From contig NZ_CP017269.1 of the NCBI RefSeq assembly GCF_001750685.1, positions 310,001 to 374,000 of the forward strand: 64,000 bases of DNA, read 5' to 3'. Below the pieces are notes generated by a model. That model did not search any database. It saw only the letters and a list, made by a program, of their open reading frames with translations, and was not told where the DNA came from. The DNA is from Geosporobacter ferrireducens (GTDB lineage: Bacteria; Bacillota; Clostridia; Peptostreptococcales; Thermotaleaceae). The position numbers and the translations under genes are program-made. Below, one piece after another: positions 54,926-63,967 of the stretch. The first letter of the stretch is position 1; every line of letters begins with the position of its first letter.

Positions 54926-56266
54926 CTACACCTCCATATTTCTTTCGTCATTTATGATCTTATTGATAAAATCCAACCCACTAACTTCTGCAATGATTAC
55001 TGGCACATTTAAGATTCGTTCTAATTCATCGGTGGTCTTATCATCTAATAAAATATTCTCTCCTGCCTTGAACATACTTGAAGGCAATATTAGTTTGACT
55101 CCTAAGTGTTTATGGCGTAAAGCTTTTATAATATCACTGCCTGTGATCAAACCTGACACTGTGATGGTGTTTCCAAAAAAGTCGTTGTGAATCGGATAAA
55201 CTTGTATCTTAATAGGTTGTAGATATCTCTCAATTTCAGCACATAATTTTTTCATAAAATCGCCCGCAGAAATACCTGTTGCCACACTTACAATCTTTTC
55301 TTTGACATCCCTGTTTTGTATTGAAGGCAAATGTTCTTGTACTTCTTTATAAAACTTTGCCATTAATCCCACGCCGTTTTCCAGTTGTGGAAAATCTTCA
55401 TAAGCTTCATAGGTTGGAATTTCTTGCTTTGCAGTAACATAGAACTCATCAGAAAGAAAAATAAATCGAGAACCAATTTCTTTCAGAAGCTTTTTTTGCC
55501 AACGATGAATTTGATGAATGGTTTCTTTTGCTTCCTTTTCATTAAAACATCTTAGCGGATATAAATTTTCCCTAAAATGGGTGAGTCCTACGGGAACAAC
55601 TGCCACACTTACCATCGCAGGATAAAGACGGGAAAGATCTTCGATCGTTTTGTCCAAATTTTTTCCGTCATTTATCTCAGGACAGAGTACGATTTGCCCG
55701 TTCATTCTAATTCCTGCATCGGACAGTTTTTCTAAACGTTTCATAATGTTGCCAGCAGTTTTATTATTTAACATCTTCTTTCTCAGGTCTGGATCTGTAG
55801 TATGTATAGAAATATTGATGGGACTAATCCGATATCTAATGATTTTTTCTATATCATTATCAGACATATTTGTAAGCGTAATAAAGTTTCCTTGTAAAAA
55901 AGATAATCGGGAATCATCATCTTTAAAATATAAGGTTTTTCTCATGTCCTTGGGGAGTTGATCGATAAAGCAAAAAACACACTTGTTTCGACAGCTTTTC
56001 GCCTCATCAATAATAGGATTCTCAAAAACAATTCCCAAATCTTCATCATATTCTTTTCTTATAGAGTATACCTTTAGACTTCCGTCTTCCTTTTCAATTT
56101 CAATCTCTAACTCTTCCTCTGCCAGCAGAAACATATATTCAATAATATCTTCGATAGTCTGGTGATTGATTTTTAAAAGCTTATCTCCTTTTTTAATACT
56201 TAATTTTGCAGCAATGCTATCTTCTATTACCTCACATATAATATTTCTGCCTTGCACTTCTTCCAT
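54926..56266 (-). CDS. DUF512 radical SAM protein with PDZ-like N-terminus
   Basis: The start is ATG 56266 (446 residues), following GGGTGGAG. The N-terminal 60 residues resemble a PDZ domain ([20 protein letters not shown]). The radical SAM part begins at [14 protein letters not shown], a CxxxCxFC motif that binds [4Fe-4S]. Downstream sequence continues the TIM-barrel-like core, and the C-terminal part fits DUF512. The family is restricted mainly to Clostridia and has no proven reaction. It heads the operon with der-plsY-gpsA and carries an upstream FapR-like box. Confidence 0.88.
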   Translation of the reverse strand: MEEVQGRNIICEVIEDSIAAKLSIKKGDKLLKINHQTIEDIIEYMFLLAEEELEIEIEKEDGSLKVYSIRKEYDEDLGIVFENPIIDEAKSCRNKCVFCFIDQLPKDMRKTLYFKDDDSRLSFLQGNFITLTNMSDNDIEKIIRYRISPINISIHTTDPDLRKKMLNNKTAGNIMKRLEKLSDAGIRMNGQIVLCPEINDGKNLDKTIEDLSRLYPAMVSVAVVPVGLTHFRENLYPLRCFNEKEAKETIHQIHRWQKKLLKEIGSRFIFLSDEFYVTAKQEIPTYEAYEDFPQLENGVGLMAKFYKEVQEHLPSIQNRDVKEKIVSVATGISAGDFMKKLCAEIERYLQPIKIQVYPIHNDFFGNTITVSGLITGSDIIKALRHKHLGVKLILPSSMFKAGENILLDDKTTDELERILNVPVIIAEVSGLDFINKIINDERNMEV

Positions 56267-56291
56267 GACTCCACCCACTTAATATCAAGTT

Positions 56292-56316
56292 TTAGTACCT
56301 GGTGCTATATATTATA
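56292..56316 (-). promoter_or_regulatory. Promoter -10 with FapR-like operator ahead of DUF512-der-plsY-gpsA
   Basis: TATAAT lies on the minus strand at 56316-56311. Immediately downstream, 56308-56292 contains a 17-base site, plus-strand TTAGTA-CCTGG-TGCTAT, which matches the fapR operator pattern TTAGTA-N5-TACTAA with two mismatches in one arm. The candidate -35 (GTGAAA, 17-base spacer) is weak. The box would cover the transcription start. Confidence 0.6.
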
Positions 56317-56395
56317 CCATAAAACAAATTTTTTTTCACTCGCTTCGTAATATTATCATCTCATACCTATCTTTGTAAAGTCAATGATTATCAAA

Positions 56396-56590
56396 TTAAT
56401 GTTTTACAACTACGTAGCATCCATTCCCTAAATCATGAACCATACCTGTAGTAACTTTTGACAGATAAAAAGCAATAGTTTCCTGCTGTTGTTCCGTTTT
56501 CGCATAAAAAACCGGAACAGTAGCTGCTGACAAAGCATTTTCTTCTCTTGCAATGATTGCAATCACATTATCCTTAATGCCAAAATCCAC
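56396..56590 (-). CDS. Capping complex subunit for YIEGIA
   Basis: This 64-residue protein belongs to the small family found with YIEGIA proteins in spore formers. Its sequence begins MDFGIKDNVIAIIAREEN and ends GMVHDLGNGCYVVVKH, matching the family closely. GTG 56590 follows AGGAGGA. It has no membrane segment. The upstream YIEGIA gene is decayed, so this partner may be left without its complex. It is 14 bases after that gene's last remnant. Confidence 0.82.
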   Translation of the reverse strand: MDFGIKDNVIAIIAREENALSAATVPVFYAKTEQQQETIAFYLSKVTTGMVHDLGNGCYVVVKH

Positions 56591-56603
56591 AAGAATCCTC
56601 CTC

Positions 56604-56938
56604 CTATCTATCAGCTGCCTTCGCCCATACTTTAGACTGTAATGGTTTTCTCTTTGTAGTTTCTAATACCGGTGTTCTCTTTACCGCTTCAATGAGGAGA
56701 TCAATATCCCTTTCCATAGGTACAATGCTCACGACTATATTTCCTTTTTCAAGATTTCTCCTAGCCATGCTGGTATTGCTACTGATCCTAATGCAGCTGC
56801 TATGACTCCTAATGTAAGATGTGAAACCAGGCCTTGAGGATAACTGGGATATTGCCTATAATCGATGCGCATCATATAAAAACGGGCAATCATTCCCATA
56901 ACCAAAGGTACTAGAATCGTAAGTGTATATTCCTTCAT
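56604..56938 (-). pseudogene. YIEGIA family membrane protein, internally deleted and frameshifted
   Basis: The gene starts normally at ATG 56938 with a GGGAGGG site. The first 57 residues (for example ARFYMMRIDYRQYPSYPQG and LGVIAAALGSVAIPA) match the N-terminus of YIEGIA proteins. The frame then reaches a stop at 56735. In another frame, 56768-56604 encodes RNLEKGNIVVSIVPMERDID and IEAVKRTPVLETTKRKPLQS, which looks like the family's C-terminus. The expected middle, including the YIEGIA motif, is absent. The total is 335 bases instead of roughly 900. A small functional product is unlikely. Confidence 0.75.
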
Positions 56939-57010
56939 AAATTCCCTCCCAATTATTTTCTTTCTTTGTTATATTATTTACTTTACAATCTCTTTTATAA
57001 ACATTTCACA

Positions 57011-57060
57011 AATAAATCAAAGAGACAGCCTTACATTAGGCTGTCTCTTTGATTTATTTG
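57011..57060 (-). terminator. Terminator of phoU
   Basis: A perfect 21-bp stem (57011-57031 with 57040-57060) with an 8-base loop lies 11 bases past the phoU stop. It carries T-rich sequence on the minus strand within the stem. Confidence 0.85.
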
Positions 57061-57070
57061 GTTTCGATTC

Positions 57071-57721
57071 TTATTTCATCCAATAGTCACCGGTCTGAAT
57101 ATAGACTACTTTCTCACAAACATTTTTTGCATAATCAGCGATTCTCTCAATATGTGCACAGATAAATAAAAAACTTGTTGACTGTGTTATTTTTCTTGGA
57201 TCTTCTATCATATAGGTGAGCAGTTCCCTATAAATCTGGCTATAAATTTGATCGATGGTTATGTCTAATAGCCAGGTTTCTTTTGCCAATTCAATATCTT
57301 TCTTAACAAAAGCATCTAAAGATTTTTTCACCATATCTGCTGCCAGATCTGCCATTCTTGGTATATCAATTAGCGCCTTCATGTATTTTTCATTTGCTAA
57401 TTGGATCGTAATTTTTGCAATATCTACAGAGTGATCTGCCATTCTCTCCAAATCTACAATTAGACGCAGAATAGAGCAAATTTCCCGTAAGTCAATTGCC
57501 ATAGGTTGTTGTGTGGCAATCAATTTAATACACCTATCTTCGATATCTTCTTCTATTTGATTAATATATTGATCAGACTCAATAACTTTATTGGCTAACT
57601 TAACATCTTGATCCTTTAAGGATTTTATAGAATCTAAAATCGCTTCCTCTACCATGCTTCCCATTTTTAACAAATCATTGTGTAATTTCTCCAATTCATT
57701 GGTTAGTTGTGATCTTGGCAC
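57071..57721 (-). CDS. phoU: Phosphate signalling protein PhoU
   Basis: PhoU links phosphate transport by Pst to the PhoR sensor and restrains the response under phosphate plenty. The 216-residue protein is two PhoU repeats of three helices (about 10-100 and 115-205). Metal-binding acidic motifs appear in LERMADHSVDIAK and HIERIADYAKNVCE. The start is GTG 57721 with GGAGG upstream. It follows pstB by 23 bases and ends in a strong terminator. Confidence 0.96.
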   Translation of the reverse strand: MPRSQLTNELEKLHNDLLKMGSMVEEAILDSIKSLKDQDVKLANKVIESDQYINQIEEDIEDRCIKLIATQQPMAIDLREICSILRLIVDLERMADHSVDIAKITIQLANEKYMKALIDIPRMADLAADMVKKSLDAFVKKDIELAKETWLLDITIDQIYSQIYRELLTYMIEDPRKITQSTSFLFICAHIERIADYAKNVCEKVVYIQTGDYWMK

Positions 57722-57744
57722 CGTTAACGACCTCCATTTTTATT

Positions 57745-58497
57745 TTAGCCGAATCTTCCTGTGATATAATCCTCTGTCCTCTTGTCTCTTGGCTTTGAAA
57801 AAATATTATCTGTAAGATCTGTTTCAATGATCTCACCATTTAAAAAGAAGGATGTATAATCTGATACGCGACCTGCCTGCTGCATGTTGTGAGTTACAAT
57901 TACGATGGTATATTCCTTTTTTAGATCCTCTAATAAGTCTTCAATTTTCAGTGTTGAAATAGGATCTAATGCAGAAGTAGGCTCATCCATCAGGAGTACA
58001 TCCGGTTCAACAGCTAAGCATCTGGCTATACATAAACGCTGCTGCTGCCCACCAGAAAGACCTAGCGCCGGTTTGTCCAAGCGATTTTTTACTTCTTCCC
58101 ACAATGCTGCACCCCGCAAACTTTTTTCAACAATCTCATCTAATTTGTGCTTATCCTTAATACCATGAATCTTGGGACCATAAGCAACATTTTCGTAAAC
58201 TGTTTTTGGAAAAGGATTTGGTTTTTGGAATACCATTCCTACATTTTTTCGCAGCTGAATCAAATCACTTTTTTCACTATAAATATTCACACCATCCAAT
58301 AATATTTCTCCTTCAATACGTACATTATCAATCAAATCATTCATACGGTTTAATGTACGTAGAAAAGTTGACTTTCCGCATCCAGAGGGTCCGATTAATG
58401 CCGTAACCTTATTCTTCCGAATAGGAATGTTAACATCTATTAAGGCCTGAAAATCTCCATAATATAAATTTAAATGATTTACTTCAATTTTTGTCAT
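57745..58497 (-). CDS. pstB: Phosphate ABC transporter ATP-binding protein
   Basis: PstB powers high-affinity phosphate uptake. The start at ATG 58497 (250 residues, [19 protein letters not shown]) has AAGGAG 9 bases upstream. Walker A is [12 protein letters not shown], the signature is LSGGQQQRL, and Walker B is [14 protein letters not shown]. The C-terminus ends DYITGRFG as in PstB proteins. The membrane and binding subunits (pstC, pstA, pstS) are not in the window. A Pho box lies upstream. Confidence 0.96.
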   Translation of the reverse strand: MTKIEVNHLNLYYGDFQALIDVNIPIRKNKVTALIGPSGCGKSTFLRTLNRMNDLIDNVRIEGEILLDGVNIYSEKSDLIQLRKNVGMVFQKPNPFPKTVYENVAYGPKIHGIKDKHKLDEIVEKSLRGAALWEEVKNRLDKPALGLSGGQQQRLCIARCLAVEPDVLLMDEPTSALDPISTLKIEDLLEDLKKEYTIVIVTHNMQQAGRVSDYTSFFLNGEIIETDLTDNIFSKPRDKRTEDYITGRFG

Positions 58498-58598
58498 ACA
58501 AAAAAGCTCCTTTCCCATCTTCAGGGCAATGATTTATCCGATCTTCTGTTTGGGTTTCCTTTACTCTCTACTATTTTATTTTGATTTTTTTATATCCT

Positions 58599-58626
58599 GA
58601 TTAAAAGTAGGTTAAATCCATGTTAA
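58599..58626 (-). promoter_or_regulatory. Pho box, three TTAAC-type repeats at 11-base spacing
   Basis: On the minus strand TTAACA, TTAACC and TTAATC begin 11 bases apart (58626, 58615 and 58604). This matches the direct-repeat PhoP-binding pattern of Firmicutes. It lies about 100 bases ahead of pstB, with AT-rich DNA and a possible TAAAAT -10 box between. Confidence 0.75.
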
Positions 58627-58700
58627 GTTTTTGAGATTCAAAAATGCAGTATCTATTCTCAAAGCAGCAAGCTTACCAAAACTTAATATTCTTATAAACT

Positions 58701-58729
58701 AAAAAGAAGACGATATAAGAATCGTCTTC
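58701..58729 (-). terminator. Terminator of phoR
   Basis: A 9-bp stem (58706-58714 with 58721-58729) with a 6-base loop is followed by five T residues on the minus strand. It lies 16 bases past the phoR stop and makes pstB-phoU a separate unit. Confidence 0.85.
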
Positions 58730-58744
58730 AGGTTGTTTATTTTA

Positions 58745-60520
58745 TTATGATAAGGGAATTCTGACAATAAATTCAGAGCCTTTTCCCAGTTCACTATTTA
58801 CTTTGATTTCCCCATCAAAGGATAACACAATATGCTTTACGATCGCTAACCCTAAGCCAGTTCCACCTGCTTTTTTAGAACGCGCTTTATCTACTCTATA
58901 AAAGCGTTCAAATAATCGGGGAATATCTTCCTTTGGAATACCAATCCCCGTATCCTTAACCGTAATAATGATATTCTCATAGCGCTTATAAGCCAGAACT
59001 TTTACGCCCCCCCCTTCTTGTGTGTATTTAATCGCATTGTCTACTAAGTTAATCATCATCTGTTTAAACCAATCCGGATTTCCGTAAATTTCAGGCAGCG
59101 AGCCGTCTAGCTCAAAAGATATCTTTATTTTTTTTTGTTTCGCCAATCCATCAACCATTTCTCTGATTTCTTTAATAGCCTCATTTACTTTAATTTTTTC
59201 CTTTGTAAAGCTTAAGCGGTCATGTTCGATGGCTGACAAACTTAACAAATCGTCTATCAGCCGGGAGAGTCTTTCTGTTTCAATTTCTATAATGTCTAGA
59301 AACCGATTTCGAACTTTCTCATTATCAATTGCACCATTTTTAAGGGTTTCAATAAATCCGGTAATAGAGGTTAACGGTGTTTTAAGCTCATGGGAAACAT
59401 TAGCAACAAAATCAGACCGCATTTTTTCAAGTTTTCTCATTTCAGTTACATCCTGAATTAATGCCATAACACCAATAATCCGATTTGGGTCCATATCTAG
59501 TCTGATAAAGTTGGTATATATTTTTAAGATTTTTGGTTCTGGATAATCAATTGTAATTTCCCTTTGTCCGATATGGTTACTGTTTAAGATGTCTTGTAAC
59601 ACATCGTGAAGCTTATTGTTCCGGATAACTTCCAGAATGTGTTTTCCCATTACCTGCTCATTTTCAATCCTAAATAGAGCTTTCGCTACAGGATTCATAA
59701 GCATAATCTTATAAGATTTATCTATCGCAAAAAGTGCTTCATTCATACTTGCAAGGGTTGACTGCAGCTTTGTATTTTTATCCCATAGTTCAGAGATCGT
59801 TTCATTCAATTTTTCTGTCATAATATTAAAAGTATCAGCCAATATTTTAATTTCATCACTGGTGTTCACATAGACGCGATTGTTTAATGCTCCGTTGGCT
59901 ATATTCTGAGCTGTCCTAGTGATTTCTTTAATGGGTTTCGTGACGCTATTGACATACCGATATCCTAATATGGTAGCAACAATCATCCCGCAAAAAGCAG
60001 CAATCAGTACATTCTGCATAAGCATAAAATTAATACGGTTAATCTCTGTCAGTGGAAACGCCAATCGCGTTATCGTATATATCTGCCCATCCAGCATTAA
60101 TGGCACAGCTACATAAATATAGTTTACATCCGTTGTGCTGCTTGTTCTTTTACTTTTACCTACTTTGCCCGAGAGTGCCTCTTGAATTTCAGGTCGATAG
60201 AGGTGATTCTCTATTTTTTGGATATTTTCCGGTTTAACCTCTGAATCACCGATTACTTGTCCAGTTAGATTGATAAAAGTTACTCTGGCATTGATTTCCT
60301 GACTGTATTCATAGGCTAACCTGGAATAATCTAACTGTTGCAGTTTATCCTCGTAAGTTCTTTGTCGTAGAAATCCATTGATTAAATTTCCATAAGCTAC
60401 CAGCTTGTCTTCTGTATTCTCCATATAGCTTTTTTGCATAAAGCCCAAAGATAAGAGTCCTGTAATAATAATACCCACTAAAAATAAAAGGGTATAGGTT
60501 AAAAAAATTTTTCTTTGCAT
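58745..60520 (-). CDS. phoR: Phosphate-regulon sensor histidine kinase PhoR-type
   Basis: This membrane histidine kinase senses phosphate status and phosphorylates PhoP. ATG 60520 (591 residues) follows TAGGTGA. The order is an N-terminal membrane helix, an extracytoplasmic segment of about 140 residues, a second helix (about 165-190), HAMP (about 190-240), PAS (about 255-360), HisKA with VSHELKTPLTSI and a catalytic ATPase domain with LVDNAIKYTQEGGG, DTGIGIP and GGTGLGLAIVKH. It overlaps the phoP end region closely. The large external domain is longer than in some PhoR proteins. Confidence 0.93.
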   Translation of the reverse strand: MQRKIFLTYTLLFLVGIIITGLLSLGFMQKSYMENTEDKLVAYGNLINGFLRQRTYEDKLQQLDYSRLAYEYSQEINARVTFINLTGQVIGDSEVKPENIQKIENHLYRPEIQEALSGKVGKSKRTSSTTDVNYIYVAVPLMLDGQIYTITRLAFPLTEINRINFMLMQNVLIAAFCGMIVATILGYRYVNSVTKPIKEITRTAQNIANGALNNRVYVNTSDEIKILADTFNIMTEKLNETISELWDKNTKLQSTLASMNEALFAIDKSYKIMLMNPVAKALFRIENEQVMGKHILEVIRNNKLHDVLQDILNSNHIGQREITIDYPEPKILKIYTNFIRLDMDPNRIIGVMALIQDVTEMRKLEKMRSDFVANVSHELKTPLTSITGFIETLKNGAIDNEKVRNRFLDIIEIETERLSRLIDDLLSLSAIEHDRLSFTKEKIKVNEAIKEIREMVDGLAKQKKIKISFELDGSLPEIYGNPDWFKQMMINLVDNAIKYTQEGGGVKVLAYKRYENIIITVKDTGIGIPKEDIPRLFERFYRVDKARSKKAGGTGLGLAIVKHIVLSFDGEIKVNSELGKGSEFIVRIPLS

Positions 60521-60529
60521 TGATTTCAC

Positions 60530-61222
60530 CTATTTCATCTTATATCCGATTCCTCGAATGGTTTCAATATATACAGGGTGCCGGTCATTATCCTCTATCT
60601 TTTTTCGCAAATGCCGAATATGCACATCAACGGTTCTTGTCTCCCCGAAGTAATCATAACCCCAGACTTCATCCAGCAGAAAATTTCGGGAGAGTACTTT
60701 TCCCTTATTCTCTGCGAGAATCTTTAGCAATTCAAATTCCTTTAAGGTTAATTCAAAAACCTTTCCGTTTTTTGTAACTTCATGTTTTTCTGTATCTATT
60801 ACGATATCATGGCATCGAATGATTTTGCCCGCCTCTTTAGGTGTTTCTTCAAATCTCCTTAATACAGCTTTAATTCTAGCAGTTAGTTCTCTAACACTAA
60901 AAGGTTTTGTAAGATAATCGTCTGCCCCCAATTCTAAACCTAACACCTTATCCGTTTCCTCTCCTTTAGCGGTAAGCATAATAATCGGAATTTTACTGGT
61001 TCTACTATTTGATCTAATCTTTTTACAAGCTTCAAAACCATCTATCCCAGGCAGCATTAAATCTAATAAAATCACATCTGGAGCCTCATCATCCGCAATC
61101 CGGATTGCTTCTTCTCCATTATCTGTGGTCAATACATCAAACCCACTGTTCTCTAGATTAAATTGTATCAGCTCTATAATATGATGCTCATCATCTACAA
61201 CCAATACTTTCTTCCTAGCCAT
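60530..61222 (-). CDS. phoP: Phosphate-regulon response regulator PhoP-type
   Basis: PhoP binds Pho boxes to activate phosphate-starvation genes. The 230-residue OmpR-family protein has a receiver domain (about 1-120) with VVDDEHHI, the phospho-acceptor Asp in VILLDLMLPGIDG, and the Lys in LTKPFSVREL. The winged-helix DNA-binding domain (about 130-230) ends TRTVDVHIRHLRKKIE and TIRGIGYKM. Start 61222 has GGAGGGAG. It is followed 9 bases later by phoR. The nearby Pho box is a likely target. Confidence 0.94.
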   Translation of the reverse strand: MARKKVLVVDDEHHIIELIQFNLENSGFDVLTTDNGEEAIRIADDEAPDVILLDLMLPGIDGFEACKKIRSNSRTSKIPIIMLTAKGEETDKVLGLELGADDYLTKPFSVRELTARIKAVLRRFEETPKEAGKIIRCHDIVIDTEKHEVTKNGKVFELTLKEFELLKILAENKGKVLSRNFLLDEVWGYDYFGETRTVDVHIRHLRKKIEDNDRHPVYIETIRGIGYKMK

Positions 61223-61251
61223 AAAACCGCTCCCTCCAGTGTTCTAATATA

Positions 61252-62067
61252 CTATTTTAGCTGTAAAACTGCAGCCATTCTTCCTGTTATTCCCTCTTCT
61301 GACCTATGGGAAAAAAACAGATGATTGTTACAGTGGGTACATAAGTTGCTTATTATAATATTTCTTTGTAAAATCCCTATTTCCTCTAACTGGTTTTTGT
61401 TCGCTTCCCATAAGTCCAGGTTGTATCTATTATTTTCTTTGAAAAATACGTATTTGCTAAGGTTTGTAAAATTTTGATTAAATTTATTGATTACTGGTTC
61501 GTCAACTTCATAACAACACTTACCAATTGAGGGTCCAATCGCTGCCAAACAGTTCTTCGGCTCTGTGCCAAAAGACTCTTGCATTTTCAAAATAGCCTTC
61601 TGAGCAATTCTAAGAACCGTTCCTTTCCACCCTGCATGCACCAGTCCTATTACTTTGTTTACAGGATCCAAAAGATAGATGGGAACACAGTCAGCGTAAT
61701 GGGTAACTAAAGCAATTCCTTTTTCATTTGTAATCATTCCATCTACTTCAAAAATATTACTATCTCTTATGATTCCCTTTCCACGATCAGCTGTTGTAAT
61801 AATTTTTATGTTATCTTTATGTACTTGATCTGAAAGAACACTATTTTCTATGGGTATATTTATCGCTTTAAAAAGTAATTCATAATTTTTTTGAATATTA
61901 GCTCTGGAATCCGCTGTTTTCACCCCCAGATTTAACGAAGAATAGGGTTTTTTGCTGACGCCGCCAATACGACTGGCAAAACAGCTGATTACCAAACCTG
62001 TTTCCTCAAAAGCAGGTATTGAAAAGTATGTTATTCCACAGTTTTTACGCATATTCAATTCATTCAT
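61252..62067 (-). CDS. pgeF: Peptidoglycan editing factor PgeF (YfiH/LACC1 family)
   Basis: This family (multicopper-oxidase-fold relatives) removes misincorporated amino acids from peptidoglycan precursors and some members act on purine nucleosides. The 271-residue protein has the zinc site in DQVHKDNI, HYADCVPIYL with the catalytic Cys, and the highly conserved GLVHAGWKGTV. The second motif CCYEVD is near residue 187. Start 62067 follows GGAGAAA. It precedes phoP by 29 bases, so possible cotranscription is noted. Confidence 0.9.
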   Translation of the reverse strand: MNELNMRKNCGITYFSIPAFEETGLVISCFASRIGGVSKKPYSSLNLGVKTADSRANIQKNYELLFKAINIPIENSVLSDQVHKDNIKIITTADRGKGIIRDSNIFEVDGMITNEKGIALVTHYADCVPIYLLDPVNKVIGLVHAGWKGTVLRIAQKAILKMQESFGTEPKNCLAAIGPSIGKCCYEVDEPVINKFNQNFTNLSKYVFFKENNRYNLDLWEANKNQLEEIGILQRNIIISNLCTHCNNHLFFSHRSEEGITGRMAAVLQLK

Positions 62068-62099
62068 ATTTTTTCTCCTTTAGCCAGCAGAATAAACAT

Positions 62100-62132
62100 A
62101 TAATAGCAAGTCGCTTGTCAACTTGCTATTAT
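62100..62132 (-). terminator. Hairpin after nrdR
   Basis: A 12-bp stem (62100-62111 with 62121-62132) with a 9-base loop lies between nrdR and pgeF. The T run is longer on the plus strand, so on the minus strand termination may be partial. Confidence 0.6.
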
Positions 62133-62186
62133 TTTGCCCCTGATTTATTCACTCTATTGCTCATGATGAATGAGCTATCTAGAGCT

Positions 62187-62642
62187 TTATTTTTCATTTA
62201 ATAATTTTTTTAGTTCTTCCAAAAAAGTATTAATATCTTTAAACTGTCTGTATACAGATGCAAATCTTACATAGGCAACCTCATCTAAATCCTTCAAATG
62301 ATTCATTACCAATTCTCCAATAAATATACTGGTAATTTCCTTATCCATAGTATTGTGAAGACTTCTTTCTACATCATCTATGGTGTGCTCTATATCTTTC
62401 ATTGAAACAGGGCGTTTTTCACAAGCACGGATCATACCATTTAAAACTTTGTTTCTGTTATAGGCTTCTCTTGTACCATCTTTCTTAATTACGATCAACG
62501 GAATCTCTTCAACCTTTTCATAGGTCGTAAATCTTTTTTTACATTTGCTGCATTCTCTTCTTCTTCGGATAGCTTGTCCTTCTTCTGTAGGTCTGGAATC
62601 TACTACCTTCGTTTCAAAATACTCGCAGTATGGACAGTTCAT
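62187..62642 (-). CDS. nrdR: Transcriptional repressor NrdR
   Basis: NrdR represses ribonucleotide reductase genes according to dATP/ATP levels. The 151-residue protein has a zinc ribbon with CPYC and CSKC (residues 3-6 and 31-34) and an ATP-cone domain (about 49-139) with [22 protein letters not shown] 62642 follows AGGGGGAG. No nrd operon is in the window. It is a single gene downstream of the ymxH-like gene with its own promoter. Confidence 0.96.
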   Translation of the reverse strand: MNCPYCEYFETKVVDSRPTEEGQAIRRRRECSKCKKRFTTYEKVEEIPLIVIKKDGTREAYNRNKVLNGMIRACEKRPVSMKDIEHTIDDVERSLHNTMDKEITSIFIGELVMNHLKDLDEVAYVRFASVYRQFKDINTFLEELKKLLNEK

Positions 62643-62694
62643 CGCGTCTCCCCCTATATGTGACTATTCTATAGTCGAAACATATCTTACTCAA

Positions 62695-62723
62695 ATTATA
62701 ATATTTCATATAGGGGATGTCTA
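62695..62723 (-). promoter_or_regulatory. Promoter of nrdR
   Basis: On the minus strand TAGACA (62723-62718), a 17-base spacer and TATAAT (62700-62695) precede nrdR by about 50 bases. An inverted repeat GACTAT/ATAGTC (62662-62676) lies in the leader. Confidence 0.65.
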
Positions 62724-62799
62724 CTGTGAATTTTTTGATTGTCCTATATAAGTACCTTAGAAGCTTTTAATTATTCCTTTTCTTTTGAAAGCACAAGCT

Positions 62800-63069
62800 T
62801 TACTCGTTTTCTTCTAAATCGGCAGGCAAGATTACATCTTTGAGTTCAACTAAAATCACATCCATCCCTATTTTTTTTATTTCATGCCAAGTAATTACAA
62901 AATCATTTTCCTTCCCGAAGAAATTTAAAAACTTACCAGGTCCAGGAACGATCAATGCTTCAATTCTCCCTTTTTCTAAATTAACTTCGATATCAGATAC
63001 AAAGCCTAATCTCCTTCCGTCAACAATGTTAATAATTTCTTTTTGTCGCAGATCTGATGTACTAATCAT
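62800..63069 (-). CDS. YlmC/YmxH family sporulation protein (PRC-barrel)
   Basis: The 89-residue protein has a PRC-barrel fold, shown by LRQKEIINIVDGRRLGFVSDI and DVILVELKDVILP. YmxH/YlmC proteins are typical of spore formers, and the annotation comes from sporulation regulons, but their function is unclear. Start 63069 has AAGGTGA upstream. It lies 125 bases after sigG. The beta-rich core has no cysteine or membrane segment. Confidence 0.88.
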   Translation of the reverse strand: MISTSDLRQKEIINIVDGRRLGFVSDIEVNLEKGRIEALIVPGPGKFLNFFGKENDFVITWHEIKKIGMDVILVELKDVILPADLEENE

Positions 63070-63161
63070 TTAATCACCTTCTCATCTTTATTATAAGTAT
63101 TTAAAAACTACTATTCTTTCTATATCTATGTATATAGAGCTTGGAAACAATATATGATCAT

Positions 63162-63195
63162 AAAAAAACAAAAGCAAAATAATTTGCTTTTGTTT
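63162..63195 (-). terminator. Terminator of sigG
   Basis: A 13-bp stem (63166-63178 with 63183-63195) with an AT loop is followed by T7 on the minus strand. It overlaps the sigG stop by 2 bases. Confidence 0.85.
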
Positions 63196-63967
63196 AAATA
63201 TGTTTTCTCATATGCTTTAGAGCAGTTTTTTCCAACCTCGAAACTTGAGCTTGAGAGATTCCTATTTCTTCAGCTACTTCCATTTGTGTTCTTCCTTCGA
63301 AAAACCGAAGTGTAAGTATCAGTTTTTCACGATCACTCAGTTTTCTTAAGGCTTCCCGAAGTGCAATTCCTTCCAGCCAAGTCTCATCTTCACTCTTTTC
63401 GTCACTTACCTGATCCATTACAAATATTGCGTCTCCGCTGTCATGATAAATCGGCTCAAACAATGAAATGGGATCCTGGATTGCATCTAAGGCAAAAACA
63501 ACCTCTTCCCGAGGTATATTCAACTCCTTTGCTATTTCTGATATAGTAGGTTCCTTTGCATTTTTGTTGATAAGCTGATCCCGAATCTGTAGTGCTTTAT
63601 AGGCTGTATCGCGAAGGGATCGGCTTACTCGAATCGAGTTATTATCCCGTAAATATCTTCGGATTTCCCCGATAATCATTGGTACCGCATAGGTTGAAAA
63701 TTTTACATTTTGAGATAGATCAAAATTATCAATGGCTTTGATCAAACCAATACATCCTACTTGGAATAAATCGTCTACATGTTCTCCTCTATTATTAAAA
63801 CGCTGGATTACACTTAAAACCAATCTTAGATTTCCTTGAATGAATTCCTCTCTTGCAGACAAATCTCCTTGATGAATCTTGCTGAATAATTGTCTCATTT
63901 TTTCATTGGTTAACACAGGAAGTTTTGATGTATTTACTCCACAAATTTCTACTTTGTTGATATGCAT
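63194..63967 (-). CDS. sigG: RNA polymerase sporulation sigma factor SigG
   Basis: Sigma G directs late forespore transcription, including SASP genes. The 257-residue protein carries region 2 (about 55-115) with DDLFQVGCIGLIKAIDNFD and FSTYAVPMIIGEIRRYLRD, region 3, and region 4 (about 200-255) with RTQMEVAEEIGISQAQVSRLEK. The N-terminus NKVEICGVNTSKLPVL is diagnostic of SigG rather than SigF. ATG 63967 follows TGGAGGA. The gene reaches the window edge, and sigE is likely just beyond. Confidence 0.95.
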   Translation of the reverse strand: MHINKVEICGVNTSKLPVLTNEKMRQLFSKIHQGDLSAREEFIQGNLRLVLSVIQRFNNRGEHVDDLFQVGCIGLIKAIDNFDLSQNVKFSTYAVPMIIGEIRRYLRDNNSIRVSRSLRDTAYKALQIRDQLINKNAKEPTISEIAKELNIPREEVVFALDAIQDPISLFEPIYHDSGDAIFVMDQVSDEKSEDETWLEGIALREALRKLSDREKLILTLRFFEGRTQMEVAEEIGISQAQVSRLEKTALKHMRKHI

